A DNA stretch of 64,000 bases, taken from NCBI GenBank assembly GCA_022538095.1, contig JAKYXN010000008.1, positions 1 through 64,000 of the forward strand, written 5' to 3'. Both the position numbers and the translations under genes were made by a program. Origin of the DNA: Puniceicoccaceae bacterium K14 (GTDB lineage: Bacteria > Verrucomicrobiota > Verrucomicrobiia > Opitutales > Opitutaceae). This document shows positions 17,686-27,113 of this stretch, piece by piece; within the stretch, counting starts at the first letter, position 1; every line of letters starts with the position of its first letter. A model generated the notes under the pieces. The model saw only the letters and a list, made by a program, of their open reading frames with translations, had not been told where the DNA came from and ran no database searches.

Positions 17686-18397
17686 TCACATTTTGGAAGA
17701 TGCACTGTCTTCGACCACAGAAAAGGACCTCTCATCGAAAGCTTGAAGGATAGACACCATAGCTCCCTCAGTATCTCTAAGATTTTCATGCTCTTCCAAA
17801 AATAGAACGGTGTTACTCCTAAGTGAGCTCAATCGCACATATAATAGATATATCATTTCTGAGCATTCCTTGCCTTCTGCTGAGTCACGGATTGGTGCTC
17901 CAGATTCATCAAGTTCAACACCTCCATCCTTTTTAAAATGTTCAACTTGATCCACTAGCTCTACGTTTATTTTTTAAAGCTCACCTTCGCATTTTTTACA
18001 TTGGTCTATACAATGTTGTTTCGAAACATTGACAAAATCAAGGGCATCACGGGTATTCATATCAATATTGGATATTTGATCCAGAGTTAGCCAGCGCGTT
18101 CGAGGAAGATAACGTTCAAATTCAGCGAATTTAGTTTCTAACGATAAAACAATTTGCTCTTTTTCACGTGAGTTCTCATTTATCCGCAACGTTAAGCTGT
18201 TGATTCTGGCAGCAATTATTGCCATCTCCGTCTGGCGATTAATTCCTCGATTTGATTTTTGAAACTCCTTAACTTGATCTCTTAGTTCTCTTGCTTGCAA
18301 TCGCAATGATCGCACCGGCAAAAGCGAATCCCGAAAAAAGAGCTATCGCGGCTCCAAACTGGAGCCAATGTTGAGATTCCTTATAATTATTTTCCAT
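17686..18397 (-). pseudogene. decayed membrane/coiled-coil protein gene
   Basis: Three pieces fit one gene. From the ATG at 18397 a 42-residue frame has a clear membrane helix (A-A-I-A-L-F-S-G-F-A-F-A-G-A-I-I). It ends at 18269 because of a frame change. The neighbouring frame (to 17974) continues with a coiled coil, A-R-E-L-R-D-Q-V-K-E-F. A single in-frame TAA at 17974-17976 interrupts it. After the stop the same frame continues through V-E-L-V-D-Q-V-E-H-F to 17686. An N-terminal helix, coiled coil and helical C-terminal part are reminiscent of DUF4760-type proteins. If genes are called separately here they would appear as a 115- and an 89-residue hypothetical protein. Confidence 0.6.
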
Positions 18398-18573
18398 GGA
18401 CTACGATTAAAGTGATGTCCGAAATTCCGCCAGTTTCGAAATTTGAGACCACTGGAACGTACATCCTATACAGTTGATGGTGATTGAAGAACAGGTCTCC
18501 TCCATTGAGAGGGTCTCAGCGCGGGAACCTGCACACTTCTCTTTTTGTAATTACTTTTCCAAGTAATTAATAG

Positions 18574-20045
18574 CTAGCAGCCCTTGGTTCTATCCGTGTA
18601 GGTATTCGAAAAATGGATCGCGCTTAGGCTGACTCCGGCGAGTCCTTGGCCGGGCAAGGCGGTATCACCTACTAAAAACATATTATCCAATGGGAGCCTC
18701 GATCCTATTCGCTTCCAAATCGGTTGCCATGCCTTCCAGGGTATTCCGCCAACACTGCCTCGATGCCTCCCAGTAAATCGTTCAAAGGTAAGAGGTGTTC
18801 CCGTATGAATCTCTTTAATATCGGCGATGCCGTAATGGTGAAAAGCATCGTTAAATTTACCAATCAGAATATCTTCGATCCGCTGCTTATAGTCCTTATA
18901 TTCACCGCTCTTTCGATCCATAGTAAAGTCTTCGGTTCGTACGTGAGTTGAAATTGTAACCGCTCGATAACCCGGCGGAGCTCGCTCGTAATCTCCCACA
19001 GCGGACAGCGAAACAAACATTGAACGGCTTTCTATTTCGGGGAACTTTTGCTCAAAGTGTACTTGGTGATACAGCTCTTCCGTATCCGTTTCGAACTTGA
19101 TACCGAAATACATCGTAGCTGCCCCCATCGCCAATCATCTTCCTGTATGTGATTGGCAAACGCGTCGATACTTATCGAAGAATTATCCAATAGCTTCACC
19201 GCATTCCATATTGGAATATCAAATACAAGGTTCCTACACTTCTTCGCCCCTCCCGCGAAACAACTTCATAGCCCCCTGCAGTCTTTTGAATACTCCTAAC
19301 CGAGTCATTCATTGAAACCTCATTGCCAAACGACTCTACACGTTCTGCTAAGTTTTCCGCCAACCGACTAATTCCACCCACCGGGTAATACATATCGGAT
19401 GGATACCCTAGCCCCAAAATACCAATGTTTGTCGGAATATCTTCCATGTATCCCTGTGATACTTATGAGTAAAAGCTCATTTATCACATTAACAAAATCT
19501 TTGTTATAACGAAAGCTCGTAGGCAATAGCGAATCAAAGGGGACTAAGGAACCCCTCAGAGCTGAGCTCGCATTCAGTACCCCATTTTTCATTACAGTGG
19601 CGACACTTGCCAAGTTCTTTGGTGGAATCGGAGCAGACGACGCAATCTTCCATAGCTTGGAACTCTTAGCCTCAATCATGCTACAAAACTTCGTCAACTC
19701 TACATCCTTGCAAACCTTAGATAACTCCATGGCCCACCGTACAGGATCCGCATATCGCCGAATTGAGTCATTCCCATAACGACAAACGATTGCGGGGTCT
19801 TGGCGTGCAAATCGAAGATCAATTTGAACCCCCCTTACAATCTTTTCTAAGACTCCTCCCGGACCTAATCCATTCAAAGTGGTTGCCCCGACTTCGAACT
19901 TAAATCCTTTACGCGAGAAATAGCCTGCACAGCCTCCGAGGGTCGCGTGCTTTTCTAAAACAGCAACCTTGTACCCATACTTAGAGAGGTAGGCAGCGCT
20001 TACCAAACCGCCATATCCACCTCCAACAATAATAAAATCGTACAC
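18574..20045 (-). pseudogene. frameshifted CrtI/CrtISO-like FAD oxidoreductase
   Basis: The 5' piece (20045 to about 19470) starts with the FAD-binding motif V-G-G-G-Y-G-G-L and L-E-K-H-A-T-L-G-G, typical of phytoene desaturases and carotene isomerases. The frame then shifts near 19450 to a piece with Y-P-V-G-G-I-S-R-L-A-E-N-L. It shifts again near 19215 and once more near 19130. The last piece runs to 18574 and ends with F-L-V-G-D-T-A-L-P-G-Q-G-L-A-G-V, the C-terminal FAD motif. Joined, the pieces make about 490 residues, the normal family length. Three shifts make sequencing error unlikely, so this is a pseudogene. No other carotenoid gene is in the window. Confidence 0.8.
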
Positions 20046-20067
20046 GATAAAACAAAGAAGACCGAGA

Positions 20068-21612
20068 TCACTTATTCTTTGGCGACACTAAATCTTTGGC
20101 ATACAAAATTGATGCGTCTGTGACAGTCCCCTCTGGAGCGTCTTTCTTTTGATTTACTAACTCTCCTTTACTATTCCAATATCGAATCTCCATTCGTCGA
20201 TCGTCCAATGGACCCTTAAAATCAAGCGTAGCGAAATTCCTGTGACCGACACGATCAATGTCTTCCTCATCGAAAATATCATAACGAGCATGATTCACAT
20301 CAGAGCCCGCCCACGATCCAGCGGTTAGAGACGACGTAGTTATATCGTACATAACATACTCTTCTCCTTTAATACCCGCTTTACCAGGCTCTCCCGGCTT
20401 CCCTTTCCCAAGATAGGTCAACTTGCTCACTTCTCCGAAGTGCACGTCGCCTGATAAAAAGATCACCCCATCAATTCCCTCGTGCACGATACGATCAATC
20501 AAATACTGCCACTCCTTGGTAAAGCTTCGGTAGCCAAAATCACTATCAGAATCACTCAACACTTGGTTCCCCACGCATATTACATTGAAGCGGGCTGGAT
20601 AACTCTTCCCATCATGACTCATCTGACTCTGGGCCCATGCCAAATGATCTATAAGCCAATCAACTTGCTCTTTCCCTAACATGGATTTCTCGTTCCCAAA
20701 TGCTTCGGGATCAGAACTAGGAATACTCAAGTAAGTCCGATTATCCATCAGGTAAAAATTTACATCCCCCCAATTGAAAAAGGTAAAGAGTCCGGGAAGC
20801 TCAGGTAACCCAGCAGATGGGTTCGCCCAAAATTTCGTGAATACTTCAAGCGCTGTATCCTTTAGCCAATACGAACTTCCGATATCGTTAGGACCATAAT
20901 CATGGTCATCCCAAGTAGCATAATGCTGGGAGCGCGTCATTAGAGGCAAAAACCAAGGGTGGTTTCTGTCATGCGTCCAGCGATGCATCATCCCGCTTCT
21001 ATCTTCAAAATCATTCTCTCGATAATAAACGTTATCACCTAACCAAAGCATTAGGTCTGGATTTTTCTCGTAGACTGCCTTATAAATTTCGTGCTCGCCT
21101 CCATAAGGACTCCCGCCTTCACGATCATGTCCCTCTTCATTTACATAGTTACAACTTGCAGCGCCTATCCTAAAATCGAATACGGAGTGTCTCACGTCTC
21201 CATCTGGAACAAATCGCCAGCGGGGCTTCGTTTGAAACGTAAGAGGTATTGCTTCCCCTTCTTCTTCAAAGTCTTCAGGAAAAATTGGCGTTTCCAACTT
21301 CCCGTTAATGTAGACTTGGTACTCGTATGTATTCCCAGCTGAGAGGCCTTTATCTAGCATCACCGTTGCTGTATTCGCATCTATAGACTCTGTCTTATAA
21401 GTTTCTGACTCAAAGTATGATTCATCAACCTTACCCGACAAACGATATTTTAGCACAACATCAGCCGGCTCTTTTGTCTGTATCCATATTTTTGCCATTT
21501 TCATCGTACTATGTCCCGGCATCGGGCCATTGAGCAGCAGGGACTCGCCGAGAGCAAAACTGCAGCAAGTAGTTAAAAGGATAAGTACAACCGAAACACA
21601 CCTTGAACGCAT
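20068..21612 (-). CDS. PhoD-family alkaline phosphatase (intact)
   Basis: This 514-residue exported metallophosphoesterase starts with a Sec-type signal peptide (hydrophobic 5-22). A fibronectin-like N-terminal domain follows, then the PhoD catalytic domain. The metal ligands are intact: A-S-C-N-Y (about 152-156), L-G-D-N-V-Y-Y (D193), A-T-W-D-D-H-D (W234-D238) and S-G-D-V-H-F-G-E. PhoD enzymes release phosphate from mono- and diesters in the periplasm or outside, using Ca and Fe. No Tat double-Arg motif is present. It is divergent from the catalytically degenerate homologue at 22526-23893, with a DUF4202 gene between. Confidence 0.92.
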   Translation of the reverse strand: MRSRCVSVVLILLTTCCSFALGESLLLNGPMPGHSTMKMAKIWIQTKEPADVVLKYRLSGKVDESYFESETYKTESIDANTATVMLDKGLSAGNTYEYQVYINGKLETPIFPEDFEEEGEAIPLTFQTKPRWRFVPDGDVRHSVFDFRIGAASCNYVNEEGHDREGGSPYGGEHEIYKAVYEKNPDLMLWLGDNVYYRENDFEDRSGMMHRWTHDRNHPWFLPLMTRSQHYATWDDHDYGPNDIGSSYWLKDTALEVFTKFWANPSAGLPELPGLFTFFNWGDVNFYLMDNRTYLSIPSSDPEAFGNEKSMLGKEQVDWLIDHLAWAQSQMSHDGKSYPARFNVICVGNQVLSDSDSDFGYRSFTKEWQYLIDRIVHEGIDGVIFLSGDVHFGEVSKLTYLGKGKPGEPGKAGIKGEEYVMYDITTSSLTAGSWAGSDVNHARYDIFDEEDIDRVGHRNFATLDFKGPLDDRRMEIRYWNSKGELVNQKKDAPEGTVTDASILYAKDLVSPKNK

Positions 21613-21698
21613 GCTTTCAAACTAAGCATCATTCAGGCCGTTGAAAGCGCAAAAACGCATCTTCTCCAATTTGTAATAGAAAATGAACTAATCTCGCC

Positions 21699-22322
21699 TT
21701 ATGCGAGAGCTTCTTTGACTAATTCAAGCTCTTCCTCGCCCATCGCGAGGCCCAAAGCGGCAGCATGTCCGTCTGCGCTCATCTTGCCCCAGGTTTTCCT
21801 CAAAATTCCAACCATCGTTTCGCGATCTGTTTTCTGACGGAATTTCGCAAACTGTTTTTCTAGGAAGACTAAGCACAGCGCATCCTCGAGCGTCTGGCAC
21901 TCTTCGTCTTTTCGAAGGTCTTTTTTGAGATTAAGCGAAGAAACTCGGTCTATAGCTTCTTTTTCGTATCCGCACTTCTCGAGAATCTCAGCCGTTTTCT
22001 CTGCATGAAATTTTTTAAGGTCTGCACGCCATTTCAAATACCCAGCACGCCCTTCTGGATAATCTTTTCGAGGGCTTTCCCACCTGCGTATATGTTGACT
22101 TCGACTTGCTAAAAGAAGCTCTTCGCTCGCATTTTCTCTAAGCTTCAAAACCCAGGATACTAGCTGCTGGCTAAAATAAAGCTCATACCCAATTGACTCC
22201 CCCTTCACATCAACACGGTTTGGATCTTGCGCGTTCGCTTCGTCGATCAATGACAATGCCGCAATAAAGCGATCTGTATTCACAATACTGTTATCTGACA
22301 AATCGTGTCCCTCAAATTTCAT
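21699..22322 (-). CDS. DUF4202 domain protein
   Basis: The 207-residue soluble protein matches DUF4202 along its whole length: D-E-A-N-A-Q-D-P-N, then A-S-R-S-Q-H-I-R-R-W, Y-P-E-G-R-A-G-Y-L-K-W-R, F-H-A-E-K, G-Y, then L-E-D-A-L-C-L-V-F-L-E and K-T-W-G-K-M-S. The invariant His and acidic residues suggest a metal-binding enzyme, possibly related to HD hydrolases, but no activity is established. It lies between two PhoD-family genes, 86 bp upstream of the intact one on the same strand. Confidence 0.9.
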   Translation of the reverse strand: MKFEGHDLSDNSIVNTDRFIAALSLIDEANAQDPNRVDVKGESIGYELYFSQQLVSWVLKLRENASEELLLASRSQHIRRWESPRKDYPEGRAGYLKWRADLKKFHAEKTAEILEKCGYEKEAIDRVSSLNLKKDLRKDEECQTLEDALCLVFLEKQFAKFRQKTDRETMVGILRKTWGKMSADGHAAALGLAMGEEELELVKEALA

Positions 22323-22525
22323 TCCGACTACGATGCCATTTTATCTGCATAGAGCAATTCGAATTCACGCCGTATCTTGGCAAAATCATGTGCCGGAGCA
22401 TTTTACCTAATGCTTTCCCTCAAGGGATATTCATAGCTTCCTGAGCATCTATTTGCTTTCCTTTCCCAGTAGCAATCTTGTAAAAAGATCGTCAATTAAC
22501 AAACGTTTTACAGACGCTCTGCTTT

Positions 22526-23893
22526 ATGAAACTGCCAAATATCAAATCCATTATTCTTCGCTTCACACTCCTCCTTGCCCTGGCAGTCAATGCAAGTGCA
22601 GTAGCGACACCTCGCCTAATGCAAGGGCCTATGATCGCTAAATTGGATGAAAACTCCGCCACAATCTGGGCGCGTGTCGCAGGCGAGCATGCCTTCTCTA
22701 TCGAATACAGCAAACGGGCAAATTTTGAAAACTCTGAAGTAACCCGGGCGATTTCCCCAGACGCGTCTAACGATTATTGCGTCCAAGCTAAAATCGAAAA
22801 TCTAGAAGCGGGAGCCTATTATCACTATCGCGTTCTTCTAGATGGCCAGCCGCTAGATAATCCCGGCGAAAGTGACGGATATCCATTTTTGACAGCGCCT
22901 GCTGAGCACCATCAGGCGAAATTTTCAATGGCTTTTGGCTCGGGCGCTCAAGTTGATGCCGATGGCCTTCAAGCAATTTGGCTTCAGGTACAAAACGCCC
23001 GTCCACACGCTTTTTTCTGGCTAGGTCAAAACGAGTCCTTTTCCGGGCTCGAATCTCAATTTCAAGCCGAGCAGTACCGCAAGCAGCGCAACGTTCCCTT
23101 TTTGCAGCCAATCCTACGCTCAATTCCACAATTCTCAACTTGGGACAGCCCAGAGAATGCGCCATCCAAACAAGCAGCTCAAAAGTCTCTCGACGTATTC
23201 AAACGCTATTGGCCAAATCCTGCCTACGGTACAGATAAAGCGCCGGGAACATACTTTAAGCATAGCTATGGGAAGGTAGACTTCTTTTTCCTAGATACCT
23301 ACACTTATCGCAGGGATGGCAAAACGCTTCTTGGAAAAGCTCAAACTCGCTGGCTCACAAAACAACTTTCCGAGAGTGAAGGCGTCTTTAAAATTATCCT
23401 GAATGGTAAAAGTTGGACACGCCAAAATGGAGAGCAATCTGAATCCTGGCTTGCTTATGAAGACGAGCGCAATGCGATTTTCGATCACATCCAGGCAAAC
23501 GAAATAGAAGGTGTTGTCTTGGTCTCCGCAACCGATGAACAAGCGGAGATCAAAGCAATCCCATTTTCTGAAAAAGGAGGCTATGATCTCTACGAATTGG
23601 CAAGTAGCCCACTGGCACAAACTCCATCTCCTGAATACGCAGAACCGACTCAAGATGCGATTAACATTCAAGATCCCTATATGGACGCGATGAACTTCGG
23701 CTTACTCTCTTTTGATATGACACTAGAGGATCCAACCATTAGCTATGACGTAATCAACGTCTTTGGCGAAAGCGTCTTTCCAGCTTTTCAACTAAAAGCG
23801 AGCGAATTATCTAATGGCGTGGTTTCATGGAAAACAAAAATAGACGCCGAGTCTTTGGCTTACATCGAAAACTCAAGCACACAGGCTTTTTAA
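22526..23893 (+). CDS. PhoD-like protein lacking metal ligands (pseudoenzyme)
   Basis: The 455-residue protein has a signal peptide (about 9-25) and the same N-terminal fibronectin-like domain and overall PhoD scaffold as its neighbour at 20068. All the key sites are altered. The G-D-N ligand motif is W-L-G-Q-N (165-169), W-D-D-H-D is W-D-S-P-E (206-210), and G-D-V-H-F-G-E is S-A-T-D-E-Q-A-E (334-341). The A-S-C-N segment is G-S-G-A. The reading frame is intact and a strong terminator follows, so it is expressed rather than decaying. It probably binds something through the old substrate pocket or regulates the active enzyme; that is inference. Confidence 0.8.
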   Translation: MKLPNIKSIILRFTLLLALAVNASAVATPRLMQGPMIAKLDENSATIWARVAGEHAFSIEYSKRANFENSEVTRAISPDASNDYCVQAKIENLEAGAYYHYRVLLDGQPLDNPGESDGYPFLTAPAEHHQAKFSMAFGSGAQVDADGLQAIWLQVQNARPHAFFWLGQNESFSGLESQFQAEQYRKQRNVPFLQPILRSIPQFSTWDSPENAPSKQAAQKSLDVFKRYWPNPAYGTDKAPGTYFKHSYGKVDFFFLDTYTYRRDGKTLLGKAQTRWLTKQLSESEGVFKIILNGKSWTRQNGEQSESWLAYEDERNAIFDHIQANEIEGVVLVSATDEQAEIKAIPFSEKGGYDLYELASSPLAQTPSPEYAEPTQDAINIQDPYMDAMNFGLLSFDMTLEDPTISYDVINVFGESVFPAFQLKASELSNGVVSWKTKIDAESLAYIENSSTQAF

Positions 23894-23938
23894 AAAAGAG
23901 CGGTGACATCGAAGACTTAGAACAATTTCGATTTCTAG

Positions 23939-23980
23939 AATAGCCTCGAAATGACATCGTTCATTTTGAGGCTATTTTAT
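23939..23980 (+). terminator. rho-independent terminator
   Basis: The arm AATAGCCTCGAAATGA (23939-23954) pairs with TCATTTTGAGGCTATT (23961-23976) around a six-base loop and is followed by TTTAT. It lies 45 bp after the PhoD-like pseudoenzyme gene and ends that transcript before the DUF192 gene. Confidence 0.85.
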
Positions 23981-24015
23981 TGATCTCTCTCAGGATCGAT
24001 CACAAATAGTTTAAA

Positions 24016-24465
24016 ATGATTCCCTCAATCCGATCATACATCGCCCTTTTTACTCTCGTTTTCTTAGTAGGCTGTGACAAGGAACTCGTCGAAAAGCAAG
24101 GCGGTCTTGTCGAAATGAGTTTAGGATCCTCAGTATTGCAGGTGGAGCTCGCACTTAATCGAGACAGCCAAGCACGAGGCTTAATGCATCGCGACTACCT
24201 CCCCGAGGACCAAGCGATGCTTTTCGTTTTCAAAGAAACCCAACAAATGTCGTTTTGGATGCGGAATACTCGTATCCCTCTGGATATCGGCTACTTCACA
24301 GCTGACGGAATTTTGAGAGAAGTTTACCCGCTCTATCCATTCGATGAGAATGCAAGACGCTCAATTCGCACCGATCTCTTGTATGCTCTCGAAACGAACC
24401 AAGGTTGGTTCGCCAAAAACGGAATCAAGATCGGTGACAAACTCGATCTAAGTAGCCTCAAATAG
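24016..24465 (+). CDS. DUF192 lipoprotein
   Basis: This 149-residue protein has a lipoprotein signal with lipobox L-V-G-C (Cys 20) and then a DUF192 domain: A-L-N-R-D-S-Q-A-R-G-L-M-H-R, M-L-F-V-F, M-S-F-W-M-R-N-T-R-I-P-L-D-I, and a final G-D-K-L. DUF192 proteins are small beta-rich envelope proteins of unknown activity, common in marine bacteria. The gene is convergent with the DMT transporter, with six bases between the stops. It is single and follows the terminator of the PhoD-like gene. Confidence 0.9.
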   Translation: MIPSIRSYIALFTLVFLVGCDKELVEKQGGLVEMSLGSSVLQVELALNRDSQARGLMHRDYLPEDQAMLFVFKETQQMSFWMRNTRIPLDIGYFTADGILREVYPLYPFDENARRSIRTDLLYALETNQGWFAKNGIKIGDKLDLSSLK

Positions 24466-24471
24466 GCTTCG

Positions 24472-25392
24472 CTAAGCGGTCTTCTTGTCTAGTCGGTTTT
24501 GCTGAATCAGTACGAATACAGCTAAAAGTATAATAGCTGAACTCACCCACCCTAACCAATTAAAGGTTTCCCCGAGGACGAGAGCGCCCAAAATTAAGGC
24601 AACAACGGGATTCACATAGGCATGCGAACTCACAGCTGAAGGCGAGCAATGCTTCAACAAAAACACGAAAGCCGTAAAACCTACGACAGCCCCGACAAAT
24701 AATAGATATACGTAGGCCACCCATGATCGCAGACTCACTGCGGAGAACTCAAAGCCTCTTGCCTCACCTAAAGCCAAGCCAACAAGTAAACAGATTAGCC
24801 CACCAAAACACATCTGCATTCCCGCAGCCATAAAAGGAGAACAAGTGGTTGGGTTGGCCTTAGAATAAATCGCCCCTAATGACCAAAAAATAACGGCTCC
24901 TAAAACGAGCAAGATTCCCGACAAGCTGCCCGAAAGCTCTATCCCCACTGACGAATAAACGAGCAGACAAACCCCAACAAATCCAATTGCTAAGCTCAAA
25001 ACACCCCAAATCCCCGGCTTATTTTGAACCTTCGCTGTAGTCGCAAAAATGGTCATAAAAATTGGATTACTTGCCAGCATGACTGCCGCCAATGTGGAAT
25101 CCACTGACTGTTCTGCAATCGTCACCAAACCATTTCCCCCTAAAATTAGGGCAAGTCCAACAAGACACGCATTCCAACAGTCTTTTCTATTTGGAAGGCG
25201 TTTATCATACTTCCAAATTGCTAGCCCGAACAAAATCAACCCAGCGGGAACAAACCGTGCCCCTGCCATTACCAAAGGGGGAATTGTTTCGATCGCTATT
25301 TTAATCCCAAGATACGTAGACCCCCAAACGACATACAATACGATGAAAGCAATTATGATTTGCAGCCTTTGAGGATTTCTGGACGTATTCAT
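24472..25392 (-). CDS. EamA/DMT-family transporter
   Basis: The 306-residue inner-membrane protein has about ten hydrophobic helices arranged as two EamA repeats. Typical motifs are V-V-W-G-S-T-Y-L-G-I-K at the first helix, P-P-L-V-M-A-G-A-R-F, and in the second half H-A-Y-V-N-P-V-V-A-L-I-L-G. These drug/metabolite transporters often export amino acids or metabolites. The substrate cannot be read from the sequence. It is divergent from the subtilase gene, with about 50 bp between the starts. Confidence 0.92.
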   Translation of the reverse strand: MNTSRNPQRLQIIIAFIVLYVVWGSTYLGIKIAIETIPPLVMAGARFVPAGLILFGLAIWKYDKRLPNRKDCWNACLVGLALILGGNGLVTIAEQSVDSTLAAVMLASNPIFMTIFATTAKVQNKPGIWGVLSLAIGFVGVCLLVYSSVGIELSGSLSGILLVLGAVIFWSLGAIYSKANPTTCSPFMAAGMQMCFGGLICLLVGLALGEARGFEFSAVSLRSWVAYVYLLFVGAVVGFTAFVFLLKHCSPSAVSSHAYVNPVVALILGALVLGETFNWLGWVSSAIILLAVFVLIQQNRLDKKTA

Positions 25393-25443
25393 TGTTTAGA
25401 CGTTTGCAACTAGGAACTTTCAACCCACCGACATCCTAATAAA

Positions 25444-27081
25444 ATGAAACCCAGCAAGGCCTTCATCATCATCACAATGGCTGCAATTGTTTGTGTCGGT
25501 ATATCCTATCTCTTATCCTGGAAAAGCAAGAATAGTGCCTCTCAAAGAGTGTCATACAGTTATCCCAAAAAACAGGATACAAATTCATCTCAGTCGCGAC
25601 GCGCAACATCACAAAGCTCCATAGAAATCACAGAGGAAGACCTCGCAAGTTTACTAGAGGACGTAAACGAAGAAGCCCACTTGTCCGATGAACAAATCAT
25701 TATCAGTCAGGATGATGCAACGTTCCAAGAGCTATTGGAATCGCTCTCGAAAAATGGGATAAACGTCATCAATTCCAATAAGGCTTTGAGAGCAATCCGA
25801 GTTAAGCTTGAGAGTGAAGAAGATTTTAGGAGGCTAAATGGACTAACGAACGATTCTGATCAGTTGGAAAACAATTATCTCGTCTATTTGCCAACGCCCC
25901 AGCTACCTGAAGCTACCGGACCTGCAGGAACAGCCTTTGGAAATACCGCTTTGGAATCAATGGGCGTCCCTGCCAACAATGAAGATTGGGGGTCCGGTAT
26001 CAAAGTCGCCGTGTTGGACACGGGCGTAAGCCAACACAGCGAATTTGGAGATATGACTATCGATTCGATAGATCTCATTGATTCAACTGCAGAATACGCC
26101 CATGGCACTGCAGTTGCCTCACTGATTGCTGGAGAAAATACCGGCGTCGCTCCAGCAACGTCACTACTGAGTATCCGCGTGTTGGATGGGAATGGTATTG
26201 GAGACAGCTATACACTCGCAGAAGGTATCATAGCGGCAGTCGAAAATGGTAGCGATATCATAAGCATGAGCGTCGGGAGTTACGGGTACAGTCAAGTATT
26301 AGAAAACGCCGTGAACTATGCATCCGAACAAGGCGTGATCTTGGTGGCCTCCACTGGAAATGATGGAGCGTCGCAAATAACCTATCCAGCTCGCTTCGAC
26401 GCCGTCGTCGCAGTCACAGCGGTTGACGCCGATTCTCAAATCGCTGGTTTCTCCAACTATGGAAAAGGCGTCGACATTGCAGCTCCAGGCGTGGGCGTTG
26501 TATCCGCATGGTCAGATGAGGAGTGGTCTTACTTCTCTGGAACATCAGCTGCAGTTCCCTATGTAACGGGTTCTTTGTCTTCGCTACTTTCAGAAAACCC
26601 CGGCATGAGCTCTGAAGAAGCCATAGAGTTGATCACAACCTATACGAACGATACGGGAGCTTCAGGTTTCGACGAAGCCACAGGAAATGGCATTTTAAAT
26701 ATTGAGCGAATTGCCAATCGAGAGGAGGAAGGCATTTACGACCTTGCAATATCCGACTTCTATCTAGACTACGAAAACGCAACTGCAGCAGTGGTCCCAA
26801 TTGAGATTACCGTGCAAAACAGAGGTACGGAAACCATAAATAGCCTGACCCTAACTTATGCGGAGCAAGCCAGCTTCGAGCAAGAACGTAGCTTGGAAAG
26901 ACTTGAGCCCAATGCCACTACAAGCTACCAAATAAGCGTTCCCCGAGTGTTGCTCGATTCGGAAGAAGGCTATTCATTACAGGCAAGCATCGAATCGAAC
27001 GGCACGTCCGACTCTACCCCAGAAAACAACATCAAAGAGACCCTTTTTAAGAAAAACGAAGACTTGGACATAGAGGAGTAA
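25444..27081 (+). CDS. exported subtilisin-like serine protease with CARDB domain
   Basis: The 545-residue protein begins with a hydrophobic signal or anchor segment (about 7-26). A Ser/Glu-rich pro-region follows to about residue 165, then an S8 catalytic domain with all three triad motifs: V-L-D-T-G-V (Asp), A-H-G-T-A-V-A (His) and S-G-T-S-A-A-V-P (Ser). The oxyanion Asn lies in S-T-G-N-D-G. Residues about 435-540 form a CARDB-like beta domain (I-E-I-T-V-Q-N-R-G-T-E), used for adhesion or substrate contact. It is likely secreted or surface-held and degrades extracellular protein. The stop is followed at once by the dinB region, 33 bp before its predicted first codon. Confidence 0.92.
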   Translation: MKPSKAFIIITMAAIVCVGISYLLSWKSKNSASQRVSYSYPKKQDTNSSQSRRATSQSSIEITEEDLASLLEDVNEEAHLSDEQIIISQDDATFQELLESLSKNGINVINSNKALRAIRVKLESEEDFRRLNGLTNDSDQLENNYLVYLPTPQLPEATGPAGTAFGNTALESMGVPANNEDWGSGIKVAVLDTGVSQHSEFGDMTIDSIDLIDSTAEYAHGTAVASLIAGENTGVAPATSLLSIRVLDGNGIGDSYTLAEGIIAAVENGSDIISMSVGSYGYSQVLENAVNYASEQGVILVASTGNDGASQITYPARFDAVVAVTAVDADSQIAGFSNYGKGVDIAAPGVGVVSAWSDEEWSYFSGTSAAVPYVTGSLSSLLSENPGMSSEEAIELITTYTNDTGASGFDEATGNGILNIERIANREEEGIYDLAISDFYLDYENATAAVVPIEITVQNRGTETINSLTLTYAEQASFEQERSLERLEPNATTSYQISVPRVLLDSEEGYSLQASIESNGTSDSTPENNIKETLFKKNEDLDIEE

Positions 27082-27113
27082 TCCCCCTTTGACCTTCGCC
27101 AGCTCCTACGCTT

